In this document: piece after piece, positions 42,501-50,101 of the stretch
Numbering within the stretch: position 1 is the stretch's first letter
How the letters are laid out: each line of letters opens with the position of its first letter
Assembly (NCBI RefSeq): GCF_918698245.1
Contig: NZ_CAKKMS010000005.1
Span: 186,001-250,000 of the forward strand
From: Pedobacter sp. Bi126
Lineage (GTDB): Bacteria > Bacteroidota > Bacteroidia > Sphingobacteriales > Sphingobacteriaceae
Reading direction: 5' to 3'
DNA: 64,000 nt
The notes under the pieces: generated by a model
Databases searched by the model: none
Seen by the model: the letters and a program-made list of their open reading frames with translations, nothing else
Told to the model about the DNA's origin: nothing
Translations under genes and position numbers: made by a program

Positions 42501-42827
42501 TCTGAGGATTAATTCAATCGGCATATTTTTTACTTCGAGGCGTATCCGGCTATTCTGGCTGAAAATCGATTTATTGTAATTAATCGACAAGCCTGCTTTT
42601 TCTTCAAGTAGTGAAAGTGCATCAGGGATGCTCATTTCGGCTATTTTGATGCTTACATTGTTTTCTCCTGGTGTTTGCTCAAAGCTTTTTGCTATAGCCA
42701 GGTTAAATAAAAAAGTACATAACATTAACATCACCGCCACTGGCTTGTAATCGAAATGGATAATATATTCTTTTATATATTCATAAAATCCTATTTTCAT
42801 AGGTTCAAGATGTTTTTTAATTCTCAC
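39549..42827 (-). CDS. TonB-dependent receptor with STN signalling domain
   Basis: The 1092-residue protein begins with an unusually long N-terminal leader; an ATG at 42800 is an equally good start. A signal segment (PVAVMLMLCTFLFNLAIA) is followed by an STN domain (about 58-130: VSIKIAEMSIPDALSLLEEKAGLSINYN, IELILRKILSGTRVAYKF). A carboxypeptidase-regulatory-like domain (140-220), a plug (VVVTASYKKAS, then IGESLKRISGVSSIDNKLVLVRGIG) and a beta-barrel ending TSITYNF complete it. STN domains contact FecR-type anti-sigma factors, and fecR- and ECF-sigma-like genes lie directly upstream. The protein should both import a ligand and switch on its own sigma factor. The ligand is unknown. Confidence 0.93.
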   Translation of the reverse strand: MRIKKHLEPMKIGFYEYIKEYIIHFDYKPVAVMLMLCTFLFNLAIAKSFEQTPGENNVSIKIAEMSIPDALSLLEEKAGLSINYNKSIFSQNSRIRLEVKNMPIELILRKILSGTRVAYKFAESNTILLYKLPDPVKPGRISGKIFDEKGETLPGASIKVIQTGKATQTASDGSYTLSVEPGIYTIEVSYISFVTQRISEVNVKADKNTPLDISLKPDTKGLQEVVVTASYKKASVEGLLARQKNASEISNGISAEQITRTPDKNIGESLKRISGVSSIDNKLVLVRGIGERYNTAQLDGVTLPSTEAQTRNFSFDLIPSSLVDNVVVSKTITPDMNSSFGGGLIQINTKDIPTENFMSFTAGTAYNDQSTGKDFLSHQRGKNDYLGFDDGRRKFPEDLQHTDRTIAPNNVLKDEQYKQKLIAQSQKFTNDNFTMYQYKTAPSQNYQFTIGKLIGIDTTNNKKLGFTASLNYRNTQNINTIDQQTRSDWNPNTTNTGSKYMFNTTLGAMLNVGIQLNKNKFSLRNTYTHIYNNDLVRTIGYDSDEGGAFFTAGLKPNRIVEADDPTYTDLLQNKLNGQHQAGKVKLEWNLSRTSIDRKEKDLGIATQNLRKAGNDYEYFYASSAQTEGYIKPTSRHNYSNNEHHFAWNGDASIPFKTGPLNNIFKTGYFGIHKEGSLNWQIASLVQSPTIADSLRYIPIAQMIDPAKIGNNGYNFYINNYFLNGYKGKSITQAGYMMLDNRLAEKLRLVWGVRAEYYKYTELRNDINVRGLSSFALPYEKKWRWLPSANLTYSPTKQINIRAAFSNTTIRPELMDNSQFFRYDPSFDAQFGNEGLVSTQIKNYDFKVEWFPGLGEIISASAFYKRFDKPVEVTFSLSNGGGGFYYILNSDEATVYGLEFELRKNLGFIASAPLLSRFTLYGNLTLQKADVVGTYKAAGPDGNEMVVNTKVKRNMYGQSPYLINAGLQYVDEHFGFNIAYNKSGRKTTLVSAELNRIEYENPRDQIDAQVSYKFYKRRFEVKVNAGNLLNKASVIFRNTGSYERNPDYVPGTADYSNLNRLKPGFTNKLEDGDQVLFSQKFGRTYSTSITYNF

Positions 42828-42969
42828 GGGTTAAAAACTTTTGTTTAGGAGCTGGATTGTTCGAGCAATCCGGCTCCTTGTTTGTGTTAAGAGGTTTAAT
42901 TTATTTTTCATAGGTATAAATCCGGTAATGTTGCGCATTCCTGCTGCGCCATAAAGTATAGCTAACCTA

Positions 42970-43992
42970 TCATTGGCAGCCCTCCCCCCATACGGTAAAT
43001 GTTTTAGTGCCTGTATCTATTTTGTATTTCAGGTGTTTCCCACTCATCACATGAAGTTCTTCCATTACGTTGCTTATGCTTTTGTTCGAAAAGGTGGCAT
43101 TAAACCTGCATTGATTGAGTTTATTACTCTTTAGCTCAATGTTTACATTGTAATATCTTTCCAATGATTTGAGCATATTTGGTAGCGTTACATCTTTAAA
43201 AGCGAAGCTGTTTTTGATCCATGCATTTACTTCTGTTACCCGTTCAGTGTGTACTGTATAATTATGTTCCTTTAAATGATAAAATAGTTTCATGCCAGGA
43301 GTAAGTAGCGAAAGTTCTTTTAGTTTACCTTGGCTGTTCTCCGAAACCTTCACTTTACCAGTACGTACGGCAACACTAAAGGTTCCATCTTTCGGGTAAG
43401 CATAGATATTAAACGAGGTTCCCAAAACCTGTGTCTGCATCTGGCCGCTATGTACAATAAAGGGGCTGGTGGTATCGCGCTTTACTTCAAAAAAAGCTTC
43501 TCCATCAAGCTCTATTTTTCTTAAACCGCCCTTCATAAAATGTGATGGCCAGGTAAGTTTACTTCCGGCTCCCAGGTATACAATAGAACTATCAGGTAAA
43601 ATCAACCTTACTTTCTCGCCTTTTTGGGTGGTTTTACTTAAAAAAGCAATGGCTGTTTGTACAGGTTGTTGCGCTTTCTTATATGCATACCAGCCAAGTG
43701 ATGCAGAAATGATGACCACAATTGCGGCGGCATATTTTAATAGCGGGAAGAGTGATCGGCTTTTTGGTTGGCGTTCCTGAACTTTATCCCATATCTGTGC
43801 CAGTCCTTGAACTGCGGCTAAAGAGTAATCGGTTTCTCCCCTTTGTTTTGTCCAGGCTTTTTCCATTACATGGTGAAATTCAGAATCGGCGTTTGCCGGG
43901 TCGGCAAGGTAATCCATCAGGATTTTTTCTTGCTCCGGATTGGTTTTACCTGCTAAGTAATGTTCAAATAGTATTTTAATGTTTTCTTTCAC
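42970..43992 (-). CDS. FecR-family anti-sigma factor / sensor
   Basis: The 340-residue protein has a cytoplasmic N-terminal part (about 1-85, with YLAGKTNPEQEKILMDYLADPANAD), one membrane span (about 86-106: LLKYAAAIVVIISASLGWYAY) and a periplasmic FecR domain (KTQKGEKVRLILPDSSIVYLGAGSKLTWP, LDGEAFFEVKRDTTSPFIV, GTSFNIYAYP). The C-terminal STN-like fold (FKDVTLPNMLKSLERYYNVNIEL) follows. Such proteins hold an ECF sigma factor inactive until the receptor STN domain signals across the periplasm. Receptor and sigma genes flank it on the same strand. Confidence 0.93.
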   Translation of the reverse strand: MKENIKILFEHYLAGKTNPEQEKILMDYLADPANADSEFHHVMEKAWTKQRGETDYSLAAVQGLAQIWDKVQERQPKSRSLFPLLKYAAAIVVIISASLGWYAYKKAQQPVQTAIAFLSKTTQKGEKVRLILPDSSIVYLGAGSKLTWPSHFMKGGLRKIELDGEAFFEVKRDTTSPFIVHSGQMQTQVLGTSFNIYAYPKDGTFSVAVRTGKVKVSENSQGKLKELSLLTPGMKLFYHLKEHNYTVHTERVTEVNAWIKNSFAFKDVTLPNMLKSLERYYNVNIELKSNKLNQCRFNATFSNKSISNVMEELHVMSGKHLKYKIDTGTKTFTVWGEGCQ

Positions 43993-44321
43993 TTTAATGT
44001 TTGTAAGCTTTTATGCTGCGCGCTACTGTATATATGCACGAAACTTTGGATACAGCTATTCAGCAAAATATTTTTTTTAGAATAAAATGTAAAGTCCTGT
44101 TTAACAGGTGATTAATTTTTGTGATCGGAGGTAGGATAGATCCTGACCATGAAGTAGCTATTAGGCCTAAAAATCAATAAGCACAGCTAATCAAACAAGT
44201 TCAGGAGGACGCGCCGCTTGGATTGCGCCAGAAAAACCTTAACGTCCTTATTCCTTAAGGATGGAAAACGGATGTAAAAAATTAGGAGAGGGAACTTATC
44301 TTAACGCTCCACGCCAACTGG
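43993..44321. other. Spacer between sigma and fecR genes
   Basis: These 329 bases carry no supported gene. The sequence is AT-rich next to fecR and more mixed toward the sigma gene. I see no dyad or promoter word of note, although a fecR promoter would be expected here. Confidence 0.4.
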
Positions 44322-44912
44322 TTAACAAAACAACACCAATAGAAAAGATAATATCGTTTCTGGAGAATAAGTGTTAAAATATTTCCGCATTATACCCAGT
44401 GATTTTTTGAGGTGATTGTTTACCGTGTTTTTGGAGATACCCATCAGTTGAGATATTTCCTCATGCGTATGGTGGTCATTTCTACTCATCAGGTATATTT
44501 TTTTTACCTGCGGAGAAAGACTTTCTATTGCTTCCTGCGCAATCTGTTTAGTTTCTTTGGCATTAAGTTCGTCTTCTATGGCATTAAAAGACTGCTCATG
44601 CTTAAGGTTTTCGCTACTGTAAGCTTTTTCTCTGGCTTTTTTACGAAGTGTAGAGAGGAAATTATTGCGGATAAGTGTATAAAGAAAGGCATCGAAATTC
44701 TTTTGCGGATCTATCTTCGATCTGTTCTCCCAAAGCCTTACAAAAACATCCTGCGTAAGTTCTTCAGCTTCTTCTTTGTCCCGTGTAAAATGGTAGGCAT
44801 AACCATATATTTTTTTGCGGTACTGGTGGTAAATTTCATTAAATGCAACTGAATTGCCGGTTTTTACTGCATTCAGGAGTTTTGCGTTTTTAAAATCTTC
44901 CAACTGTTCCAT
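44322..44912 (-). CDS. ECF-type RNA polymerase sigma factor (sigma-70 family)
   Basis: The 196-residue protein has a sigma-70 region 2 (about 25-90: FNEIYHQYRKKIYGYAYHFTRDKEEAEELTQDVFVRLWENRSKI) and region 4 (about 125-180: IESLSPQVKKIYLMSRNDHHTHEEISQLMGISKNTVNNHLKKSL). This is the Bacteroidetes FecI-like ECF group that works with FecR. It should drive transcription of the TonB receptor at 39549-42827 once released. Its upstream spacer (44913-44984) separates it from the S41 protease gene by 72 bases on the same strand, so the two may be co-transcribed. Confidence 0.93.
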   Translation of the reverse strand: MEQLEDFKNAKLLNAVKTGNSVAFNEIYHQYRKKIYGYAYHFTRDKEEAEELTQDVFVRLWENRSKIDPQKNFDAFLYTLIRNNFLSTLRKKAREKAYSSENLKHEQSFNAIEDELNAKETKQIAQEAIESLSPQVKKIYLMSRNDHHTHEEISQLMGISKNTVNNHLKKSLGIMRKYFNTYSPETILSFLLVLFC

Positions 44913-44984
44913 AAGTAGCGGTTATGGGAGGCAAGTTAGCGGTCGCGTTTAAAGTTAATGTTAACACAATGAAAACCTTTTCTA

Positions 44985-46394
44985 TCACTTTAATCGGTGC
45001 GTAGTTACGATACTCTGTTGGGCAGATTCTGCCCTCGAATCCATTAAAATATGATCAGCACGAAAGCGCTCGGAAACCGCATTATTTATAGCAATCGATG
45101 TTTTGATGGCTTTGCCAGTTATCGCAGCGATTGCTGCTTTTACCATAGGATCTGCAACATCACCCAGTTGAAGCAAAGGCAAAATACTCATTTCATTGAT
45201 TGCGATATCGGGGTTGATTCCGGCACTATACCCACCGCTGCCATTTGCATTAAAAAGTTTATAAACAATCGGGTGCATCTCCCAGTTCACCTGTTTCGGA
45301 ATTCTGGCATCAAATATCCTGAATGATGCTTCATCTTTTCCCCTTGTTTTTTCGCCAATTAACACCACCTGAATAAAAGGTTTAAGGTTATTGATCATTA
45401 CTTCTGATGCAGATGCTGTAGCGGCTGTTGATAAAATATAAACCCGGTTTAGACTAAGGTTTTGTTGCAAGATGGTGTTAAAATTTACAGTACCATCAAA
45501 AGTAGCTGCAGTACCAATAGATTCTGTTTTGGCTCCTCCATTTTTATTGCCCCTGTAGGTAATGAAAGGTTTATCGAACGATATATTTTTAGCGATCATG
45601 GTACATAGTCCAGCTGCCTCTGCTACCTGACCACCAGCGTTATAACGGAGGTCGAGGATCAGTTCTGATACGCCTTCTGCTTTAAAGTTACTGAAAACAG
45701 GAGTGAGTGAGCTAGCCAAACCCCCATTAAAATCCAGAAAATAGAGGTAACCGATTTTTTTTCCGTCGCTTTCTATAACCTTGCTAATCTCCCGTTGATC
45801 GAGTATTACACCTTTGCTTAAGTCAACAGTGCGGGTATCTGTCCAGGTATTGTTGTTCAATTCAGCTAAACCTATAGAAAAACGGTCGCTGTTTAAGATT
45901 TCGGTTTGTAAAGCCTGTGCATTGGTAGCAGTTAAAGTTTTGCCGTTAATTTTACTGATGTAATCTCCGCGTTTTAAACCTGCTCTAGAAGCAGGAGAAT
46001 CCTTTAATACAACTTTAACGATCCCGATAACCTTTGCGCTGTTTTGGTCGCTTACCGTTGCATAATCAAAGCCAAAATTTCTATTGCTCGGTATTGTGGT
46101 ACTTTGGTCGTTAGGGATGTTGATATAGGAAAAACGATCGGATACATTGCGGATGGAATTAAAAAAATCTTTTGGTGATAAACTGAGATTAGGATAGGCG
46201 GGCAATTGCTCATTCCAGTAATAGTAGCGTTTAAGGCTATCGAGTATCCAGGTGTTGATGTTCTCGTTGCTTCCAATTGGATAATCGGGATTTTTACTGC
46301 CCTTTTTGCAGGATGGCAGAATGGCTAAAAATAGAATGATAAGATAAATGCTGTAATAAGTTGTTCTTTTTAAGAGTGTTATGGGGTTTGTCAT
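44985..46394 (-). CDS. S41-family (CTP-like) serine protease, lipoprotein
   Basis: I chose the ATG at 46394 (MTNPITLLKRTTYYSIYLIILFLA...LPSC), which gives a lipoprotein signal; the longer frame to 46487 runs through a different, decayed sequence on the opposite strand. The 469-residue protein has an N-terminal helical segment (INTWILDSLKRYYYWNEQLP), a PDZ domain (GIVKVVLKDSPASRAGLKRGDYISKINGKTL) and the S41 core with LILDLRYNAGGQVAEA and TASASEVMINNLKPF, containing the catalytic Ser, then VVLIGEKTRGKDEA with the partner Lys. It probably cleaves proteins in the periplasm or at the outer membrane. Targets are unknown. Confidence 0.88.
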   Translation of the reverse strand: MTNPITLLKRTTYYSIYLIILFLAILPSCKKGSKNPDYPIGSNENINTWILDSLKRYYYWNEQLPAYPNLSLSPKDFFNSIRNVSDRFSYINIPNDQSTTIPSNRNFGFDYATVSDQNSAKVIGIVKVVLKDSPASRAGLKRGDYISKINGKTLTATNAQALQTEILNSDRFSIGLAELNNNTWTDTRTVDLSKGVILDQREISKVIESDGKKIGYLYFLDFNGGLASSLTPVFSNFKAEGVSELILDLRYNAGGQVAEAAGLCTMIAKNISFDKPFITYRGNKNGGAKTESIGTAATFDGTVNFNTILQQNLSLNRVYILSTAATASASEVMINNLKPFIQVVLIGEKTRGKDEASFRIFDARIPKQVNWEMHPIVYKLFNANGSGGYSAGINPDIAINEMSILPLLQLGDVADPMVKAAIAAITGKAIKTSIAINNAVSERFRADHILMDSRAESAQQSIVTTHRLK

Positions 46395-46439
46395 CGCCTT
46401 TTCGAATTTTAGGAACAAACTTAAAGCTACTATTGTTAA

Positions 46440-46649
46440 CTTGAGATTAATTTTCAAAGTGGACTTATCTATCGCATATTTGAACAAGAAGGAGATATTC
46501 CTGTTCCAGGCAACTACTTAGCTGGAGGAAAATCCAGTTTGGCTGTATATAGAAATGGCTTAATTTACCTTCAGAATGGTAAACCCATTGACGCCAAAAA
46601 CGGAAAAGCCACTTATTTGATTAATAATAAGAATCAAGAGATATATTAA
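46440..46649 (+). pseudogene. Remnant of a plus-strand repeat-protein gene
   Basis: An open plus-strand frame of about 70 codons without a good start ends at 46649. Its translation includes GDIPVPGNYLAGGKSSLAVY followed by RNGLIYLQNGKP, resembling one and a half blades of FG-GAP/VCBS-type repeats, whose consensus is DIPVPGDYDGDGKTDLAVY-like. The upstream part is missing, because the S41 protease gene now begins on the other strand. It is best explained as the tail of a lost gene. Confidence 0.45.
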
Positions 46650-46707
46650 ATTTTTAAGCTGAAAATAAAAGATGGCGTATCATAAAGGCGATTTCAGCCC
46701 AGAAGGT

Positions 46708-46795
46708 GTCATGTTGAGCCTGTCGAAACACCTCAAAGAGTATTTAAACAGGTCCTTCGACAAGCTCTCCACAGGAGTCCTTTGGGCAAGATGAC
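46708..46795. repeat. Palindromic REP-like element
   Basis: GTCATGTTGAGC...GTCGAAACACCT on the left and TCCTTCGACAAGCTC...GCAAGATGAC on the right are partially complementary, with GTCAT/ATGAC as outer ends. It resembles the widespread GTCATxxTGAGCxxGTCGAA intergenic element and lies between a decayed gene and the 3' end of the methyltransferase gene, where it could also act as a transcript end. Confidence 0.6.
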
Positions 46796-46827
46796 AAATC
46801 TATATTTGTGATACAACCTCTTTTTGT

Positions 46828-47550
46828 TTATTTTATTGCTCCAAATGCTGCAAAATAAGAGTTTTTATGCAGGATCTCGGTAACACTGAAACCAACTTTT
46901 TGCAATAATGCCAATTGATAGTTTAAAGAACGTGGGGTATCTTCATATTCAATATAATCAAATACCTTTTGCTTATATGTTTCACCGCCAAGTGTTTCCA
47001 GGTAGGCCCCGTATTGATCTTTAAAAAGGTTATCGATCAAAACTGAATCGTGCGCAATGAGATCTGAAATCCAGACACTACCTCCAGGTTTTAGCGCCTG
47101 GTAAACTTTTGTAAAAACAAGTTCCCAATCGGCATCAGTGCGCAAATGATGAAATGTTGCAGCAGCAAGTATAATATCGAAATGATTATCGGGTAAATTA
47201 AGGTTCCGCATATCGTCTTGTATAACGGTTACTGTTCCGGTAGTTTGTACCGATACCCTATCGCTTGCCCGTTCCAGCATCGGTAAACTTAAGTCGTTAA
47301 GTGTACAGTTAAGGTTTGGGATTTTACTGAGCATTTTTAACGTGTAATTCCCCGCGCCACATCCAATATCCAACAGTTCTTTTGCATTTGGATTAATATA
47401 TTTGGCCGCTCCGGTGCAAAGCTCCATGGTAAGTGGCGCATCGATGGTGGTTTGTTGTCCACTCTCTAAGTTCGAGAAACGTTCTACATCATTATCAAAC
47501 CTGGTTTTAATTTCTTCATTTGTTGCCTTATGCGAATAATCTTTATTCAT
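46828..47550 (-). CDS. SAM-dependent methyltransferase (class I)
   Basis: I chose the ATG at 47550 (MNKDYSHKATNEEIKTRFDNDVERFSNLE). The 240-residue protein has motif I LLDIGCGAGNYTLKML (about 59-74), an acidic NDLS ligand after strand 2, VIQDDMRNLNLPDNHFDIILAAATFHHL (motifs II-III) and a LKPGGSVWISDLI stretch. This is a Methyltransf_11/25-type Rossmann enzyme, cytoplasmic; the acceptor could be a small molecule. It is divergent from a LysR-type gene with a 92-base spacer, the classic arrangement for a LysR regulator and its target. Confidence 0.87.
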   Translation of the reverse strand: MNKDYSHKATNEEIKTRFDNDVERFSNLESGQQTTIDAPLTMELCTGAAKYINPNAKELLDIGCGAGNYTLKMLSKIPNLNCTLNDLSLPMLERASDRVSVQTTGTVTVIQDDMRNLNLPDNHFDIILAAATFHHLRTDADWELVFTKVYQALKPGGSVWISDLIAHDSVLIDNLFKDQYGAYLETLGGETYKQKVFDYIEYEDTPRSLNYQLALLQKVGFSVTEILHKNSYFAAFGAIK

Positions 47551-47563
47551 TGCTTTAATTTTT

Positions 47564-47594
47564 TTTGTAAAGTTAGTGCTGTTGATCATATTTG
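47564..47594 (+). promoter_or_regulatory. Bacteroidetes-type promoter of the LysR gene
   Basis: TTTG (47564-47567), a 19-base spacer and CATATTTG (47587-47594) match the TTTG-N19-TAnnTTTG consensus with a single mismatch. The predicted start of transcription is about 40 bases before the LysR ATG at 47643. The same CATATTTGTAAAA word recurs at about 57449, before the Crp-like gene. Confidence 0.6.
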
Positions 47595-47642
47595 TAAAAT
47601 ATCAATTTTAGCATAAAACGATACCTATTAAGTATTATAGAT

Positions 47643-48530
47643 ATGGAGCTCAGACATTTGTTGTATTTTAAAACTGTTGCAGAAGAACTTCATTTTACTA
47701 AAGCAGCAACAAAACTTTTTATCTCGCAGCCTCCTTTGAGCAGGCAGATTAAAGAACTGGAAGAAGAACTCGAAGTACAATTGTTTACCAGGAGTAATAA
47801 GCGGGTTGCATTAACAAATGCCGGAAAGTACTTTAAGGCTGAAGTAGACACCATGTTTGCCAAACTAGAAGAGAGTAAAGAAGTGGTTCGTAAAATTCAT
47901 GAAGGCGTTAGCGGCGAATTAAAGATTGGCTACATCAGTTCGGTTTACCAATCGCAACTGGCAGAAATTTTAAAATTGATGCACCAGGAATTCCCTTATT
48001 TGAAGACGAGTTTATTCGAAGTGCCCACACTTGCTCAAATTAAAGAGCTGGAACATGGTGGTTTAGATGTGGGGATTTTAAGAGCACCGGTTCTATCAGA
48101 AAAATTGAAAGTAGAATCTTTGTTTTTTGATCCATTTGTAGTGGTTATTCCTTTAACAGACCAAAAAATTGATGCGAAAAACGGACTTGCTGATTTTTTG
48201 AGAAAAAGCCCGTTTATATTCTTTAATAAAGATTTTGCGCCTCAGTATAACCAGAAACTTATGGAAATTTGCCAGCGGATGGGCTTTAGTCCCGATATTA
48301 CCCACGAGGCCAACAATGTACACTCCATATTACAATTGGTAGAAGCAGGCCTGGGGGTATCTATTTTGCCATTGTCGTTAAAAAAACAATATGCACAGTT
48401 GAAAGTATCTTTTATTGAATTTGATGCTATTCCGGTCAACACAGAGGTGGTACTCGCTTATAAAGAATCAAATAAAAACCCGGCATTAAGCTGGTTTATT
48501 AAACATTATGCCGAGTTAAAAATCAATTGA
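47643..48530 (+). CDS. LysR-family transcriptional regulator
   Basis: The 295-residue protein has the LysR winged helix at the N-terminus (MELRHLLYFKTVAEELHFTKAATKLFISQPPLSRQIKELEEEL). The two-lobed LysR substrate-binding domain follows (about 88-292: GELKIGYISSVYQSQLAEIL, GLDVGILRAPV, EAGLGVSILPLSL). LysR proteins usually sense a small molecule and control the gene facing them. Here that is the methyltransferase gene, so a methylation-linked detoxification or metabolic role is possible. No effector can be predicted. Confidence 0.92.
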   Translation: MELRHLLYFKTVAEELHFTKAATKLFISQPPLSRQIKELEEELEVQLFTRSNKRVALTNAGKYFKAEVDTMFAKLEESKEVVRKIHEGVSGELKIGYISSVYQSQLAEILKLMHQEFPYLKTSLFEVPTLAQIKELEHGGLDVGILRAPVLSEKLKVESLFFDPFVVVIPLTDQKIDAKNGLADFLRKSPFIFFNKDFAPQYNQKLMEICQRMGFSPDITHEANNVHSILQLVEAGLGVSILPLSLKKQYAQLKVSFIEFDAIPVNTEVVLAYKESNKNPALSWFIKHYAELKIN

Positions 48531-48869
48531 TTTTCAATAAGATAAGTATAATGAAATCCAGTACCGTTAATCAATATACATTGATTAACGACCGATGAAA
48601 TTGTAAGAAAGGCCGTTTTCTAATGGGAGGCAGTCGTTTTTACAAATTTCAAAATCCTATAGCCACTCATTGGGTATTATTTTTCAAAAGAAACGGTCAA
48701 CTGCATAAAACACGGCCAGTAAAATCGATTGATGTAAAATTAGCCCCAAAAAGGTAGTTGATTTCCGATTTTCTACCATATCATTTCCGATTTTCACCTC
48801 TTTTAAACTTGTAAAAGCACAAATTTGCCGCAACCAAGATCAAAAGCCTGTGTTAAGGCTTAACACAAA
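48531..48869. other. Spacer upstream of the GH88 gene
   Basis: No gene is supported in 339 bases. The segment CACAAATTTGCC at about 48815-48826 has a -7-like AAATTTG word and lies about 45 bases before the GH88 ATG, so it may be the promoter. A TTAAGGCTTAA-like palindrome lies just before the ATG (about 48853-48863). Confidence 0.35.
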
Positions 48870-50093
48870 ATGAATTATACAAGTTTACCTAACCCATGTA
48901 AGAAATTATTGTTCGCCATATGTTTTCTGGCTACAGTAGTTATTGCTCATGCACAAAAGGCAGCTGATGAAAAAGAAGCAATGAAAAATCTGCTCGACAG
49001 GCAATTTGAATTTGCACAGAAACAATATCAGTTACTGGCCAAAAACACACCGGCAGACCGCATGCCTAAAACCTATTATGCAAAAAATAATAAACTGGAA
49101 ACGAGCGATACCAAATGGTGGTGCAGTGGTTTTTATCCAGGTTCGCTACTTTACATTTACGAATACACCAAAGATATAGGTACCTTAAAAGAGGCAGAAA
49201 AACGCCTTGCCGTACTAGAGAAGGAGAAACATTATACCGGAAACCATGATTTAGGTTTTATGATGTTCTGTAGTTTCGGCAATGCCTACCGCATTACAGG
49301 TAATGCGCGATATAAACCAACCATCGATACAGCTGCAGCTTCGCTTGCCACGCGCTACCGCCCCGCTGCTAGCGTAATTCAATCTTGGAACAGCAGTAAA
49401 CAATGGAAAGGCCCTGTCATTATTGATAATATGATGAATCTGGAGTTGTTGGCATGGGTGTCTGATCATGGTGGCGATTCGAAATACAAGAAAATTGCCA
49501 TCAGCCATGCCGATACTTCGCTTAAAAACCATTTCAGATCGAACTATAGTTCCTACCATGTAGTAGATTACGATATGACGACTGGCAAAGTACTTAAAAG
49601 AGGTACGGCCCAGGGCGCATCTGACGAATCGGCCTGGAGCCGAGGCCAGGGTTGGGGATTATACGGTTATACCATGATGTACCGTTTTACCAAAAACAAA
49701 CATTATCTCAATCTGGCAAAAAACATCGCCAGGTTTATTATCAACCACCCAAATATGCCTGCCGATCAGATTCCATACTGGGACTTTAATGCACCGAACA
49801 TTCCAGATACTTATCGTGATGCTTCTGCCGCTGCGGTTATTGCCTCTGGTTTGTTAGAATTAGGACAGTATGCAACAAAAAGCGAGCGAAAATTATATGT
49901 AGGCACAGCAAAAAAAATGATCATTTCACTCTCATCTGATGCATATACTGCAAAGCTCGGTGAAAATGGTGGTTTTTTACTAATGCACAGTACTGGGGCA
50001 TTACCCCTTAAATCTGAAGTCGACGTTCCGCTAAGCTACGCCGATTATTACTATCTCGAGGCGCTAATGCGCTACAAAAACTGGTATTTATAA
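48870..50093 (+). CDS. Glycoside hydrolase family 88 (unsaturated glucuronyl/galacturonyl hydrolase)
   Basis: The 407-residue protein has a signal peptide ending near VIAHAQ, then the (alpha/alpha)6 GH88 domain: WWCSGFYPGSLLYIYEYTKD, GNHDLGFMMFCSFGNAYR with Asp127, IIDNMMNLELLAW with Asp186, and SAWSRGQGWGLYGYTMMY. Asp127 and Asp186 match the two catalytic aspartates of Bacillus unsaturated glucuronyl hydrolase, with similar spacing. These enzymes hydrate the vinyl ether of the 4,5-unsaturated uronic acid left by polysaccharide lyases. Export to the periplasm is predicted. The next gene starts nine bases later, so the two form a unit. Confidence 0.92.
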   Translation: MNYTSLPNPCKKLLFAICFLATVVIAHAQKAADEKEAMKNLLDRQFEFAQKQYQLLAKNTPADRMPKTYYAKNNKLETSDTKWWCSGFYPGSLLYIYEYTKDIGTLKEAEKRLAVLEKEKHYTGNHDLGFMMFCSFGNAYRITGNARYKPTIDTAAASLATRYRPAASVIQSWNSSKQWKGPVIIDNMMNLELLAWVSDHGGDSKYKKIAISHADTSLKNHFRSNYSSYHVVDYDMTTGKVLKRGTAQGASDESAWSRGQGWGLYGYTMMYRFTKNKHYLNLAKNIARFIINHPNMPADQIPYWDFNAPNIPDTYRDASAAAVIASGLLELGQYATKSERKLYVGTAKKMIISLSSDAYTAKLGENGGFLLMHSTGALPLKSEVDVPLSYADYYYLEALMRYKNWYL

Positions 50094-50101
50094 CACATAA
50101 A

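Noticed and set aside
44412..44852. Plus-strand open frame of 146 codons
   Set aside because: It is antisense to the ECF sigma gene; the aromatic-rich composition results from reading the complement.
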